Source of the DNA: Urechis unicinctus
Lineage: Eukaryota > Annelida > Polychaeta > Xenopneusta > Urechidae
Direction of reading: 5' to 3'
NCBI GenBank assembly: GCA_034190875.2
Contig: CM067346.1
Span: 8,974,883-9,038,882, forward strand
DNA: 64,000 nt
Below, one piece after another: positions 28,057 to 40,533 of the stretch (positions are counted from its first letter, which is position 1; each line of letters starts with the position of its first letter). The notes beneath the pieces were generated by a model. It was not told the origin of the DNA and did no database searches. It worked only from the letters and a program-made list of their open reading frames with translations. The position numbers and the translations under genes are program-made.

Positions 28057-29443
28057 TAGAGTTGTCCTTGAGACGTTATTTTGTGCAACCCTGTACAGAA
28101 TGAACATAAGCTCTTTCTAAAATGGGATGCTTATATATAAATTAGGAAACGTTCTTAAGTCGTAGTTTTCTAATATAGCATTAACATATCATGGTGCCTT
28201 TTTTATTGTGATATCTAAGCTGCTGCTTTCACATTGAAAAGAACAGTCAGCTTTTACATGTATTTTCTTGCATTTATTGTTGCCTCTTCTCCGACATACA
28301 AAGAACACTGTAAGACTACAGGTTTATCCGTACGAAAGCGCTTGACACACAACAGATTCGTGGTCCCGGCAGCACCAAAGACGTATTAGATCACGATCTG
28401 TCCATATGCCAATCATCATTAAAGCCTTGATTTGTAGTAACGTCTCCGCGAATATGTGCTGATGGATGCGCTTTCAATCCTGAAAAGTCTGGAATGTTTA
28501 CATTCATGACAAACGTCAGCAACGATTTAATCAAATTAATTATGTGATATCTGAACAATTGTACATGAGCATAAAGTAAAGCCGGGCAAATATAATCAAA
28601 TGGAAACCTATTACGCGAACTTGTGCAGGATAAACTGTTTGCTGCTAGCAGGTTGAAATTTGTGCGTCACATTGTATCGCAAAATCTGCACTTAGCACAC
28701 TTATTTGAGCTTTGTTTAACATTATGGGCCGGTGTTAATACAGTCAGCTATTAAACGACGAGGTTTCTGCATAACCACAATTATTCGATCACTCATTCAA
28801 AGCAGTCGATATTACACTATAACTGATATTACCAAGTAATTATTAACATTAAGTAACAATATTTTTCACTTTTGGTCATTTGTGACCTGCCAGCAATTTT
28901 GATTTGACTGCGTTTTAGCAACCCGATAATAGTTTTTACGTTGCTTACAAATTAATATCTAAACCACTTCTAAATTATCCATTTGCTAGGAAGATGCATA
29001 CAACTAGCAGACTACAGCAAATCGTTCCACCATAACTGTCACTCACTCGGTTAAGAGCTATGGGTACAGAGTATGGGTTATGGATGATTATTGTTGAAAT
29101 GTCGGCCATCACTTCACAATTCGAATTTACCTGGCGCCATCAATCGCCATGTATTGGCACAGGCAGTTTAATTTATTGAAATCGAGAAACTCTTTAAAAT
29201 ATATGTATCCATATTTATGACCGCTCTGTTTACCAAACAAAAAAACCCAGGTTAACAGAAGTACATATTTTCGATGGCTGTGTTTTATTAGCACTTCCGT
29301 TGCATTGTATTGCATTCAGGCTTGGTAATAAATGTATAATATTGACTAATCGACAAACATTCGTCCTAACCACTCAGTCGTTGCACAGCTCAAAAAGGTC
29401 TTGAGCTGATAGTTATGTCAACAGTATTTTTGTGTGCAATGTT

Positions 29444-29566
29444 GCTTGTTAAATGCATATGCGTGTTGATTATCAATGATTAATTGCTTAGAACCTCTGT
29501 AAGATGGTATATAGCATTCGTTGGACAGTGCCTGGCCTGAATTTAACACTATGGCTTGTTAAATGC

Positions 29567-29605
<39 letters not shown>

Positions 29606-29655
29606 TATATATAATATATATGTATAGATAGAGATATATTATATATATAAAATAG

Positions 29656-29686
<31 letters not shown>

Positions 29687-29992
29687 GAAAATAGAGATAT
29701 ATAGAGAGATAGATATATTAAGAGATTTTATAGGGAGATATAGATAAGATATATAGATAGATATAAGATATATACATTTAGATATATATTTAGATACATA
29801 TATACAACTATATATATAGATGTACATATATAAATATATATATATATAGATATATATATACGTAGATATATATAATATATATATATATATTTGCGTGTGT
29901 TGATTATCAATGATAAATTGCTTAGAACCTCTGTAAGATGGTATATAGCATTCGTTGGACAGTGCCTGGCCTGAATATATAACACTATGGCT
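29444..29992. repeat. tandem duplication of about 110 bp, second unit interrupted by a TA tract
   Basis: Unit 1 (29444-29553) starts GCTTGTTAAATGCATAT and runs through GTAAGATGGTATATAGCATT to ACACTATG. Unit 2 (29554-29992) starts with the same words, but about 320 bp of TA/GA-rich microsatellite (29571-29892) separates its first 17 bases from the rest. The unique parts are nearly identical. Confidence 0.92.
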
Positions 29993-30001
29993 ATATATTT
30001 A

Positions 30002-30074
<73 letters not shown>

Positions 30075-30098
30075 TATAGATATATATATATATATATA

Positions 30099-30138
<40 letters not shown>

Positions 30139-30433
30139 AGATGTAGAGAGAGATATATATAGAGAGATATATATATATATATAGAGATATATATATATAT
30201 ACATATATATATATGATATATCTATGATAAGAGACATATATATATATATATATATTCTATATATATATATATCTATATATCATATATAGGATGAGAGGAT
30301 ATATATATATATATATATATCCTATATATATATATATATATAAATATATGATATATCTATATATAATATATATATATTCTCTATATATATATATATATTA
30401 TTATAGATCTATATATATATACTATATATATAT

Positions 30434-30483
<50 letters not shown>

Positions 30484-30760
30484 GATATTCTAGAAATATA
30501 TCTATATATACTCACATATATATATATAAATAGATAGAGAGGGAGGATATATATATATATATATATATATCTAGCTATATATATATATATAGAATATATA
30601 ATATATATATATATATATCTATATATATATATATATATAAATCTCTATATATAGATATAATATATATAGATAGATATTATCTAGATTGAGAGACTAATAT
30701 ATAAGGATATATAAACAGATATATATATGTATATATATATATATGAGAGGCAGTATGGAG

Positions 30761-30793
<33 letters not shown>

Positions 30794-30935
30794 CACATAT
30801 GGGAACATATATATATATATACAATATATACAGATATAAACATATTATAAATATATATATATATTTATATGTATATTTTATATATAGCATAGTATATATG
30901 TATATATATATATATTATTATATATATACCTATAG

Positions 30936-31010
<75 letters not shown>
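29993..31010. repeat. complex (TA)n microsatellite with ATAG and TCTA variants
   Basis: About 1 kb of almost pure A+T dominated by TA runs with scattered AG, CT and AC interruptions, ending in a pure run at about 30940-31000. It separates the Ig gene from its pseudogene. All Tyr-Ile frames are artefacts. Confidence 0.95.
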
Positions 31011-31489
31011 AACTATATTTACTTACATATATATGTGAAATTACCCATTTCATAAAAATCACTTTGAATTTCGAAGATGTTGCTGCTGCGTATGATTCTG
31101 TGTTTAAGCATAGTTGGTATTATTAACCGTTTATTGGATAAAATTATAGAACTAAGATTGCCAATACACTTGTGTTCAGTCATATATATGATGCCGCCTT
31201 AACGGTTTCCCACTGGCCTCCAAGCTAGAAACCACTTTGGGAATATTTCATTACACAGCAATTTAGCCAAAATTGCCAACGAACTATTTTGGCATAGTAT
31301 GATAAATAGTGCTATGAATGGCCAACAGCACACAGCAATTATTCAGTTGAGACCAAATAATATCTTGATGAAGGAGTTAAAATTACACACATGAATTACG
31401 CATTGACGACCACATGTATCATTCCCATTAGTTTGACCATTTCATGCCTCTACACTCATAAAATAATCGCATTACGTTTGTCATTGTGT
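31011..31489. other. spacer, nothing recognised
   Basis: AT-rich unique-looking sequence between the microsatellite and the left edge of the duplicated Ig locus. No gene or repeat seen. Confidence 0.4.
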
Positions 31490-31926
31490 TGAATTGTTGA
31501 CAGTTGCAGCATATATGCAGCGAGCACAGTGGTGTTACTAGCGATCATAGGGTTATATATGCAATGTGTGAAACTATTCCTCCGACGTGAATAGCAACCT
31601 TTTGCCGGTAGCACATTAAGGTTGCACTGTGAGACCTTAGTTTACGCTCTCAATCGTCATTAACGAGCTATAGTAAGAATCAAGATACCTGTTAACTTAT
31701 GTAGGTTACGGATATCGATGACAAACAGTTGTGCCTCTGGTTAACAATCGAAGTAGAGTCTCCAAATATTAGAAATCCGCGGTATTTTCCGCATTGTATG
31801 CTTTTTGCACCAAAAAATACTTGAAATGATCTATTACTGTTCTCAATTTACCTCATGATGAACAGGTGTATCATTCATTTTAGCGAATGAAAAATGACTA
31901 ATTCATAAGCTCTTGGTTTTGATCAG

Positions 31927-32172
31927 CTTTAATGTTTATTATAATTTCTCGACGACGATCATCACTAACCGACCCTGTTTACACTGCTTTCTTTTGTTTG
32001 TAGTTCCAACAAGACATTTTCATTGCATACGCCTATTACTAGAGTTAAATTCCAAAACAGTGAATCAAAACCAAGTGACATGGTAGGCGATAATGAGCAC
32101 CATTTAGAATAAACTGGGCTAGTTTCTGTTGAGTATCCCTTCTTACTGCTGCTCTGCTTTCTCATATTGAAG
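31927..32172 (+). pseudogene. pseudo-exon 2 of the Ig copy
   Basis: Begins after GATCAG as in the parent. Shares GTTCCAACAAGA, AGAGTTAAA and GAATCAAAACCAAG-type words with exon 2. The open reading is ended by TAA in the words matching CCGTTCCAACAAACAGGG, and the donor has become GCATGT. Confidence 0.85.
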
Positions 32173-32294
32173 GCATGTCCCTAATATGGATGTATAGTCG
32201 ACACCATATAACCCATCTTCCAGGTTCGTTGTTTGTATGTGCTCGTCCTTTTTGTGGGGCATACCATACTCGATTAGGATAGGTTTCACGTGTG

Positions 32295-32370
32295 TACATT
32301 CTACGTGGAAAGTTAGGGGTCAAGGAAATCAAACGGTGGACACCATAATCTATTTTGCTAACATTTGGGG
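32295..32370 (+). pseudogene. pseudo-exon 3 of the Ig copy
   Basis: Matches the second half of exon 3: words equivalent to GTACGGGGTCCGGGAAATCG and ACCATAACCTATTTCG are present with substitutions. The acceptor and the codons for the D-S-G-N-Y motif have been deleted. Confidence 0.8.
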
Positions 32371-32429
32371 TGAATGTTTGCTTTGCATTTTACTGAAATT
32401 TGTGCAGCTTTTACTGTAAAATATTGTCC

Positions 32430-32711
32430 GTCATTTAATGAGGATAACTCTGGGTCCCTACCCAGACCTGTCACATCAATCTCCATCACAGATGGTATTC
32501 CAGCTGCCGTTTCATGCTTGAGCACCGGGGCATACCTACTTCCTGAAACGGGTATCTTCATGGGTGACTAGAACACACCCGGACTATTTTCTCTATGACA
32601 TGAAGTCATCTCAATGCAGTTAGATGGGGTAATTACTTTGTTGTTACTCTGAAGATGATGGAAAGACGATAAAGTACGTTCGTATTGTGGCATTTGTACT
32701 GCACGTTATGT
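32430..32711 (+). pseudogene. pseudo-exon 4 of the Ig copy
   Basis: Contains TTTCATGCTTGAGCACCGGG identical to the parent and a similar ATCTTCATGGGTGA, then a TAG stop at 32569-32571. The rest is shortened and frameshifted but ends in ACTGCACGTTA as in the parent. Confidence 0.85.
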
Positions 32712-32749
32712 GTGGGTTATCACTGCAATAGAAACGGTACTGTTTGTGG

Positions 32750-32935
32750 TTGCAATATACTACCTAGAAGGGTTGAACGCTTACAATACAGCTACACCAG
32801 TGGTAAAAAATAGCACAAGGAATGTTTTTCAAACCTTTGAGTTCATCGAATAGCCTGTCACTACCGCGAATGCTAGACGGGCAGTTGCATTTTATTTTCT
32901 ATGACAGCACCATTATAGAAAGCGTAATCAACTCA
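32750..32935 (+). pseudogene. pseudo-exon 7 of the Ig copy
   Basis: Shares GCTTACAATAC, ACACCAGTGGTA and the 3' words around the parental stop (AGCACCATTATAGAA versus AGCACCACCATAGAA). An earlier in-frame TAG interrupts it. Confidence 0.8.
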
Positions 32936-33640
32936 AATAGCCGTCTACGATCATTCGTCTGAAGTGCTACTTAGTGCTTATAGATGGCAATGTGCCAATA
33001 TGGATTTCCTACATTGGTCCTCGTGGCTCGACTCTTCCCTGATTGAGTTTATTATTAGCATAACAGTGTGTATGATGTGCAAAAGAATCTCCATCGCCTA
33101 AGTATTACATGTACAAATACTTAAGTATGCGCCCGCCCAACATCATCCATACGTCTCATGAACGTTTCGTATGATGTGCTGTGGGTGGTATAAAACTACG
33201 AATTTGTATGAAATAAGCCCTGAAACACTCATAAGCCCTACATTGTATTATTGAATTGCACGATTGCTAGCAGAAGTGTGCATTGTAAATAGATAAAATT
33301 GTCTATGCGGAGTAGGAGTTTACAACCCTGTAAATTACTTAACATAAACTGCTACCATAATTGAATGCAAATTTACCCAGGGGGATGCCTGGTCCAAAGT
33401 GCTTATGCACGTGAATGCATTTTACGCTGAATCACTTTACGGCGATGTCGTAAAGACAGATTAAAACAATGGGCCGGTATTGTATTTAGGATGAGTGTAG
33501 TGTAATGACGTGGTCTAATACACCATAACACAATATCATAAAGCATGTATATTGTGATTTTTTATCAGCTTTCACACTGAAAGTACATGCCTACATCATT
33601 TGTAGGTATTGTTGCATTCACTTCTAACCCAGACTCGGCG

Positions 33641-36600
33641 TGTTATGCACGTTAAATGATTGTGGGTGCATTAGTCGGAGTTTGAATGGCACTCGATAGA
33701 CTTATGGCCCTGACAGTCATATCAAATAATCATTCTTTAACTCTACAGACATCATACGCGGCTTTATGTTTGGACGCCTTCTCTCTGGTACTTGCTAATG
33801 ACAAAGCTCTCCACAGATGCATTGTATTGTATCTAAATAAGATATTACTCTATATTACGATATGCATAGCTGAGCGAAGTAGCGTAAATGTAAACTAATG
33901 ACACGAGCTTGGTCAGGACAAGCTGTGCGCATTGAAATGGGTTGCGTTTTCGCCAGCCCATAGGCATTATATTCTAGTTAGAAATCTGAAGTACGCATCG
34001 ATTTTTGACTTCGTGTATTTCTGGACCTATGGGACAGAGAATTACTATCTTAGAGCGCATTTAACGTAATTATTCGAGTCTCCTGGCAGTTAAGGCTAAC
34101 GTGTCACGTGTTTTAGCAGTGCGCTATGGTGTTTTTCAGTAGGAAGCACTCCACATATCTCCTGAAATAGCTTGATTTGCATAAGGTTGCATAAACATTT
34201 TATTTCACCTCATTGACATGTTTAGCATGAGGCTGTACAAATCATGGATGCTTATTGATGCATTGGTGTTTGAAGTTGCCTTCAATGCGCATTGTCCCTA
34301 TATCACTGTTCAATTGATTATGATTGAACGCAGGACATTGCGATGTGACTGTGCATTATTAGCCCTGCATCGAGTTTGTCAAGGTTAAATAATAATACGA
34401 ATACCACAGGTTAATCACATATTTTAACCGAATATGTGTCTAACTAGTATTCGTATTTATGAGGTACTTCCTTAAACATATTGTATTTAGCTTTCCTTTT
34501 TGAGGAAATATTAACGCATAATTCGCTTTTCTGCAAATTGCACGTTTGAAGTTAGTAACCTGAATTCTTGACACACCAAATTTTGGATCAAATCAAAAAA
34601 CGGCACGTCTCACCACAAAAATTGTCTCTCCCTAAGTTAATAGTTATTTAAAGAGACCTTTATTGCCGAATTGACGTGGCCATATATACTTGACACCTGA
34701 GCTGGGAAGAGTGAAAATGCGGAATGATCGATTCGTTGCAAATTGTCACATTGAATTGCTTATGAACACAGCTACACTTAAAAGACTTTTAGTTATTCAA
34801 GCCTTGCAAATCGTCATCGGTAGGTAAAAACTGTTTGATGGTTCATAACATGTACATAGTAAAGTCTTCCAAATGCACGGCGACTAAGCGAGATTGCAGA
34901 TTAAATTAAGCTGCTATAAATGACATTACAGCTAGTAATTTTGTTATTTTATGTATCTTAACGATTAAATATTACATATTCAGCCTTTCAATCGTGTTAT
35001 TTTATTAAGACAGAAAAAAAAGATAATAATCCAATAACCAAGCTATGTAAAAACACCCCTGATCGCTGACTGTTGTGTATTATCGTTTCTTACAGAATAA
35101 AAGAACAAATCATTTGTCCAGGGAAGCTTCTGTGTCGTTGATTCTGGGCCCACAAGTATGCAATCACATTAGGAGCGCTTTTCTTATCAGAGGTTAGCTT
35201 TGCAAAGTATCAATGCAGATTAAGTTTCTTGACGGTGATGGCGTTCTGCTTGAATGCTAAACGCGTTGATGCATGAACGACGCGCAACCGCGTCGTTGTT
35301 TAATCAAATATGAGGGGAAAGAACAGCCAGTTGAAGGGGAGGAAAACTGCATTCGTAAAATCGTGACCAGCTTCTATTCCATGGAAACCACCAACATATG
35401 ATGGCCATTGTGGGCAGACAATGTGTGGCTGTATCGCCAACACAGATATTTGTATCAGTTAACGAGGCGTATGTTTTACAATTTAATAGCACGGATAAAT
35501 GTGATTCTTGCATCAATGAACGACGTCATTGTTTACCAATTTTGAGAAGTCTTAGTGTATTGATCCATTCTCTCCACTTTAGACGCTCTCAACTCTCTTG
35601 TTCGGGTTCATATCACCTAGTTCACAAATGAACGCAGTTTAGTAATTATAACGTCTACGTATAATATCCAGGTGTTCATCAGCTCAGATATGTTGTTCAA
35701 GACTTTGCCAAATTTACCAGTTGTGTAACCGATAATGTGTGTACATGTCAATTTAGGTATGGCATGTTTAAGCAATGGCTAATAGAGCTCCAGCACATTG
35801 GTTGATGTAAATAGGTGGGGGGCGTTTATATGCGATATATATTGATTATAACGTAAATTTGATAACGACAACCAAAATGCTTTTACCTGTTGATAATTAT
35901 ATAGGCATCGCAGTGTGTTAGTTGCTAAGCAGAATAGAAAAGTATACCAACTGAGACCAGAATATTAATCTGAGGCAGCAGTATGTTAATATGCTCAGGC
36001 ACAATACTAGTGTAATTGCCTTCCCTTACGACATGACCTAGCGCATAACTGTAATATAGGTTGTCTTTGTCGTCTTCATTCACAAATGATATGAATATAT
36101 CATTACCGTACTGCGAAGACCGCTGACACAAAGGCAATACTGCTGAAATTAATTTCTTTTCTTATCCGAAAAAATATCGTCAGGATAACGACAATGAACG
36201 ATTGTAAATGTGTAGTAATTGCTAACGTGCATCACTTGGACTTTATGCAGTCCCTCTCGTGGGATAATTGCGTTTATTACCGTACATGAGTTGGTACTAG
36301 GTACAAAGCCACGGTGAACATACGTTAAGCTATTATCATTGGTTTTATCAAGAATCAGACGTTTAACTCATCAAATGTCAGGCGTATGTCAGAATTAAAG
36401 ATGCATTGTATGGCTGTTTGGGGTTTATTGTCAATTTGATTACACTTTTGTTTAGCTAAAATGGCCGCAGTATAATGCTTTTATGTTATCGGGAACATCG
36501 ATGGTTCCTTGAAAAACGTCCTTTACAAGAATTATTCACACTAATAGAGACTTAATACATTAATTAAACTGCTTGCAGATGTATCCTATAGTCTTGTCCT

Positions 36601-36796
36601 GCCAAGTTGTGAGAATGCATAGGAACTCAAAATCCAAATGGGAATGCCCCCAGTATTTGTAAATGCCGTTAAGCATGGATATGATTAAATTGAATATTCG
36701 ACTCACTGGCTCAATTGCTGCAGCAGACGCAGTGTGGACAACATCGTTGTGCAAATTATGCGCTGCCTTGTAGCTTTTGCAGTAAAGACAGTATAT
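33641..36796. other. intergenic sequence with weak exon-like frames
   Basis: No firm gene. A 19-codon segment at 34762-34819 reads like a short signal peptide (MNTATLKRLLVIQALQIVI) and ends in a phase-1 donor, ATCG|GTAGGT. A minus-strand frame at 35925-36137 and plus frames at 33686-33898 and 35398-35631 show no recognised motif. A nested inverted repeat lies at 34394-34457. Confidence 0.35.
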
Positions 36797-37012
36797 GCAT
36801 CCCGATACTTTTGCGTTGCCGTGATAATTCTTCGCTAAAATAGCCGTAAAGGCCCTTGCGTTACATTTCGGCGCTTTTAAAGACTAATTCCAAAAGCATT
36901 AGATGCATCGTGTTACTTTAGCGTGGCGGTAATAATTCTTCGCTAAAACAGCCGTTTAAAGCCCTTGCGTAAGATTTCGGCGCTTCTAAAAACTAATTAA
37001 AATAGCATATTG
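36797..37012. repeat. tandem duplication, 2 x 108 bp
   Basis: Two adjacent copies (36797-36904 and 36905-37012) share ATAATTCTTCGCTAAAA, CCCTTGCGT and TTTCGGCGCTT at a 108-bp spacing. They differ at perhaps 10-15% of positions, so they are older than the 173-bp pair at 10262. Confidence 0.9.
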
Positions 37013-39021
37013 CACTGCGATTTCGCCATGCTTGCAGGTCGAGTAATGGGTTGCTAGTAACAGGCAATGACGCATATTTTAATGATGCATAACCATGTCA
37101 AAATGAAAATGAGCTCCTCTCATAGGTCAAATTTACCACGTCCCGACGAATAACGTATGCGTGGTGAAATTGAATAAATCACGCCTGTCTTGAGCATTAA
37201 ATCTACGTCAATTCCAAGAATTACATATGTTATGTACAGCGTTTGCAACGCATTATGCTGTCGTGTACAATAACGTCAAGTCATATACCTCGACCTACAG
37301 AAACCGCTAAGAGCTCTCACTTTAGCTTGGACAATTAGGTTTTTTACGTGGTTCGGTATTTTATTTTTTTTACAATAGGATGTCACAGACAATCAATGGA
37401 CAAGCTGTTTTCCCGAATGTAATAACCGTGCTTCCATTGTTCCGTCTGTCGCAAATATATCAGCTCAAACAAAGCCCTCGACTTTCAATCTTCCAAAAAG
37501 GGTGACTTATACAAGTACTGTTGCATCTGTTCTTTTTTACCATATATAATGTACGATGCTGTGTTCATTATCCCTAGAGTTCGTACCGGGAAATGTAACT
37601 GATGTCAGTCGCATAATGCAAACTTTAATGCATTGGTTAGATCGATAGATAAGTAAGTTAAACGGTGGTATCCAAACCACATTGCATGGTGTGCTTAACG
37701 TTTATTTAGCTGTTGTATAAACGTATGATAAACTGTCGGCATTCATGAGTAATATCGATTCCAAATTTAAGAGATCGTTCTTCTACTCGGCCATACGACT
37801 GCGCTTATGAATGCGACGGGTATATGGTCATATATCTAACTGTCGTGATAACAACAGCTACTTTTATCAGATAAAAGATAATTAACTAGCCTTATCTCCA
37901 CATAACATAAACATAATCTTGGTACCCTATTGTATGTTTCTTGAGATAAGCCCTATTTTTATCCCGACTTCAAGGCAATAACCAAATGAATAATTAAGGA
38001 TGCAGTCCCCCGTATCATATGCTATTTATATCCCTAAATGTCGCAACGACGGAAATCGGCATCATTTAAACCCCAGTAATATTTGTTTTTCATCTATACA
38101 TCAGTTCTTTACCAATCGCTTTGCATTAACAATCCGACTGAGGCACTCATTACATCTGCTTCATTGTATTTGATCTTACACGATCGTAATCGGTGCGATT
38201 TGGCCAATAAATTGATATATATCATTACATTCATGTGCAAAATGCGCATTATATCTGAGATATCTAATCCTAGTTATCTTGCCAAATAGGCGAAGACATA
38301 TTGATCGTACAGCATTTGATGTGCATCTGCCAGTTCGTTGATACTATCACACATAACGATTGTATTCCTATATTCGATTTCGTGCTCTATTGAGTGATTA
38401 CTAGGGCTATAACCTTTGTTTATGGGGCAGCTTTAGTTTTTCTTGGACAGGCTTGTTTGCCATTATATTGTCACGTCATTCAAGCTTAATAGACACCCCA
38501 TCAGCGAGTGACTCTTGCGTTATGACGGACGTTGACCGTGATTAATACTAGCCGTTAGCAAGTCGATATCGTAGGCTGCATGATCACATGACTGAAATGG
38601 TTAGCGCTTGACATACTTCGCGAGAATACCGGGATGGTCACTATAACAGTGGGACACAATGAATAAACCAGTCGATTCAATATAAGGCCTTCTCGTTGCA
38701 GCGCTACTTAAGCACAAACAAAAACAGGTGGGTATAATCAAGCTTGACTAATGTGTAATCAAAAGTGAAGCCAGCACACCTAAAGGTTACAAGGCGTCAA
38801 ATAAATCATATACCAAAAGGCAAACAAATGTACTTCGGCCGCTTCTAATGCCAGTTTGTGGAATTTCAGCAAGCTTAATGTGTAGGTGCCGGTAGAAAGG
38901 TCCACTTGTTATTCAACGAAATAGCTGTCAATAGGTAGCTGTCAAACTTCGCTGGATCGGTGTTTCGAGCTGTGCGGCGTCTACGCAACAAGTTGGAAAG
39001 GGGGCGTGATCTACAAACGTT
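37013..39021. other. intergenic sequence, nothing recognised
   Basis: About 2 kb of mixed sequence left of the large duplication. The 68-codon frame at 38083-38289 has no motif. No RNA gene or repeat was seen. Confidence 0.4.
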
Positions 39022-39852
39022 GACTCGTTGATACCGTAAAACCTCATGTGATATGCGGTCAGATGATATCGTCCTTGGGCCACAGCAGTGACTGACGTCA
39101 TCAAATAGATGTCCCCTATGACCGCTAATCCTATCTTATTGATGTGTATTGTATGTGTAAAGAGTAGGATGTACCAGCCTCAAAACTTGGCCTTTTCGAC
39201 AACAGAATGTCTCTGCTTTTATTAAGAAAAAGAGAATATCCTAGCGTTAATCAGAGACGATTGTCCACGATGCCATGAATATATGAATGAATCGAGGCGA
39301 ATCGAAAAGCAGTCCTTTAATTAGAATGGAAAATATTTTATCAACATACGGCTCGAAATATGAAATAAGTACAGCAGCTATTGAGTTTTATTCTGACATT
39401 TGCTCGAAGATATTGACTATTAAATCAATTAAATATGGTCAATTGTTTATTTCAAGATCTTCTGCTGGGCAAAATATTTACCGCTAACAAAATCAGTATT
39501 GTATGTGATTGTTATTTTCCATTTGTGATCAAAACAAATAATTCCAAAGAGCTCGTGGTAGATCATCATCAACCTACTATCAGGTGTTTGGGTGCGTGTG
39601 AGTGTGAGTGTCTGTCTAAGGAAAAGCAAATTCACGTGCGTTGATAATAGCGGCTATATATGCAGTTGATATAAGTAGGGTATGGGAACCATTTCCCTGT
39701 ACGTATTGGGTGCTGCGATGTTGCTGATATAGTGTTCTGTATTCAGGTTGCGGCTTTTTTGTCTCGATATTGCGAGCGTTTTGTAATTCATTTTAGGAGA
39801 CGAGCATTAGTTTCGTATTATCTCTTCTGTGATGTGCGGTCTATATGATCTC

Positions 39853-40158
39853 TTAACTGCAGCTGTGCCACCTTATGTACATTACCCCACCTCCCATATC
39901 AACCGTTTGTGCGGTCATATCCTCCACCTCATCCGCCAGATCTGAGAGATATCTGTAAACTGTATCTGTCTGCATTGGTTTCGATTCATATAATGCATGA
40001 ATGACGCTCGTTATATCAGTGATTGTAGGAATAAAGTGACGTTCTATCTGCAATCGTACATAACAGCCGATGCAGCTTGGCCGAAATGGTACCAATCTGG
40101 TATTATGGTATTTGCATAATTCGCGGCATTTATCCGCCCCCGATATATGCATGGTCAT
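39853..40158 (-). other. doubtful open frame, 101 codons, shared with copy B
   Basis: Protein-like in composition (for example SVIHALYESKPMQTDTVYRY, DEVEDMTAQTVDMGGG), but I recognise no family. Against the copy B frame (54654-54971) there are eight amino-acid changes and only one silent change, and the left half is identical at the DNA level. That is not the pattern of a protein under purifying selection. No flanking splice sites stand out. Confidence 0.15.
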
Positions 40159-40236
40159 AAAGGGGCGCTAAAAGAGTAATGACGTAAAGGATATAGTAAT
40201 TTGAGCACGGTACGAAAGTATTGCTGAAACTGATAT

Positions 40237-40533
40237 ATGAATAGCAGTAAAATAAAAAAGATATTGGGCTCAAACTGGCAGCGAAGCTACTGCGAAATGC
40301 AAGGCATTACCATTGGAACACACAAATGCTTGGAATTATTAAAAGACGGTTATTTTGATAACGCCAGTGGATGTGGTTTCTTAACTTGGCTCCACTTATC
40401 GGTTGTGGGTGTCACTTCAATATTACGGCGTTATATGTGGGTATACAATCATAATTTGCCAACGTGTGTCGGTATAACACCTTTGCTGAAGCGAAAAGAA
40501 ATCATTATCACTACGCTTATTTATAAACAATAG
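40237..40533 (+). other. doubtful open frame, 98 codons, in-frame indels against copy B
   Basis: Reads LELLKDGYFDNASGCGFLTW and later LPTCVGITPLLKRKE; no family recognised. Copy B (55065-55349) has a 12-nt and a 3-nt insertion that keep the frame, and the rest is nearly identical. Copy B breaks the ATG-proximal end (ATG AAT AGC AGC TAA), so if coding, it is an internal exon. Confidence 0.2.

Larger units (their letters stand above)
27533..29443 (+). other. 3' flank of the Ig gene, probable 3' UTR at its start
   Basis: No further coding exon is visible. The first part (to about 28270) has diverged similarity to 32930-33640 downstream of the pseudogene, so it was part of the duplicated unit. 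Beyond 28300 the sequence is AT-rich and featureless; the 62-codon minus-strand frame at 29127-29315 is not supported. Confidence 0.5.
31490..33640 (+). pseudogene. decayed tandem copy of the Ig gene
   Basis: Collinear, diverged similarity to 24255-28270 in the same orientation. The left edge is recognisable as GTTGACAGTTGCAGCATA versus GTTGACATTTGTAGCATA near 24270. Remnants of exons 2, 3, 4 and 7 are present. Sequence matching 24320-24790 (including the signal-peptide exon) is missing, and one deletion joins intron 4 to exon 7, removing exons 5 and 6. Stops occur in exon 2 (GAATAA near 32109), exon 4 (GACTAG, 32566-32571) and exon 7 (GAATAG). The exon 2 donor is GC instead of GT, and the exon 3 acceptor plus the DSGNY codons are deleted. 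It cannot encode a functional protein of the parental type. Confidence 0.88.

Noticed and set aside
32374..32571. Plus-strand frame in the Ig pseudogene that could be read as a short gene
   Set aside because: It is the remnant of exon 4 ending at a new stop; no start exon or valid splice sites remain.
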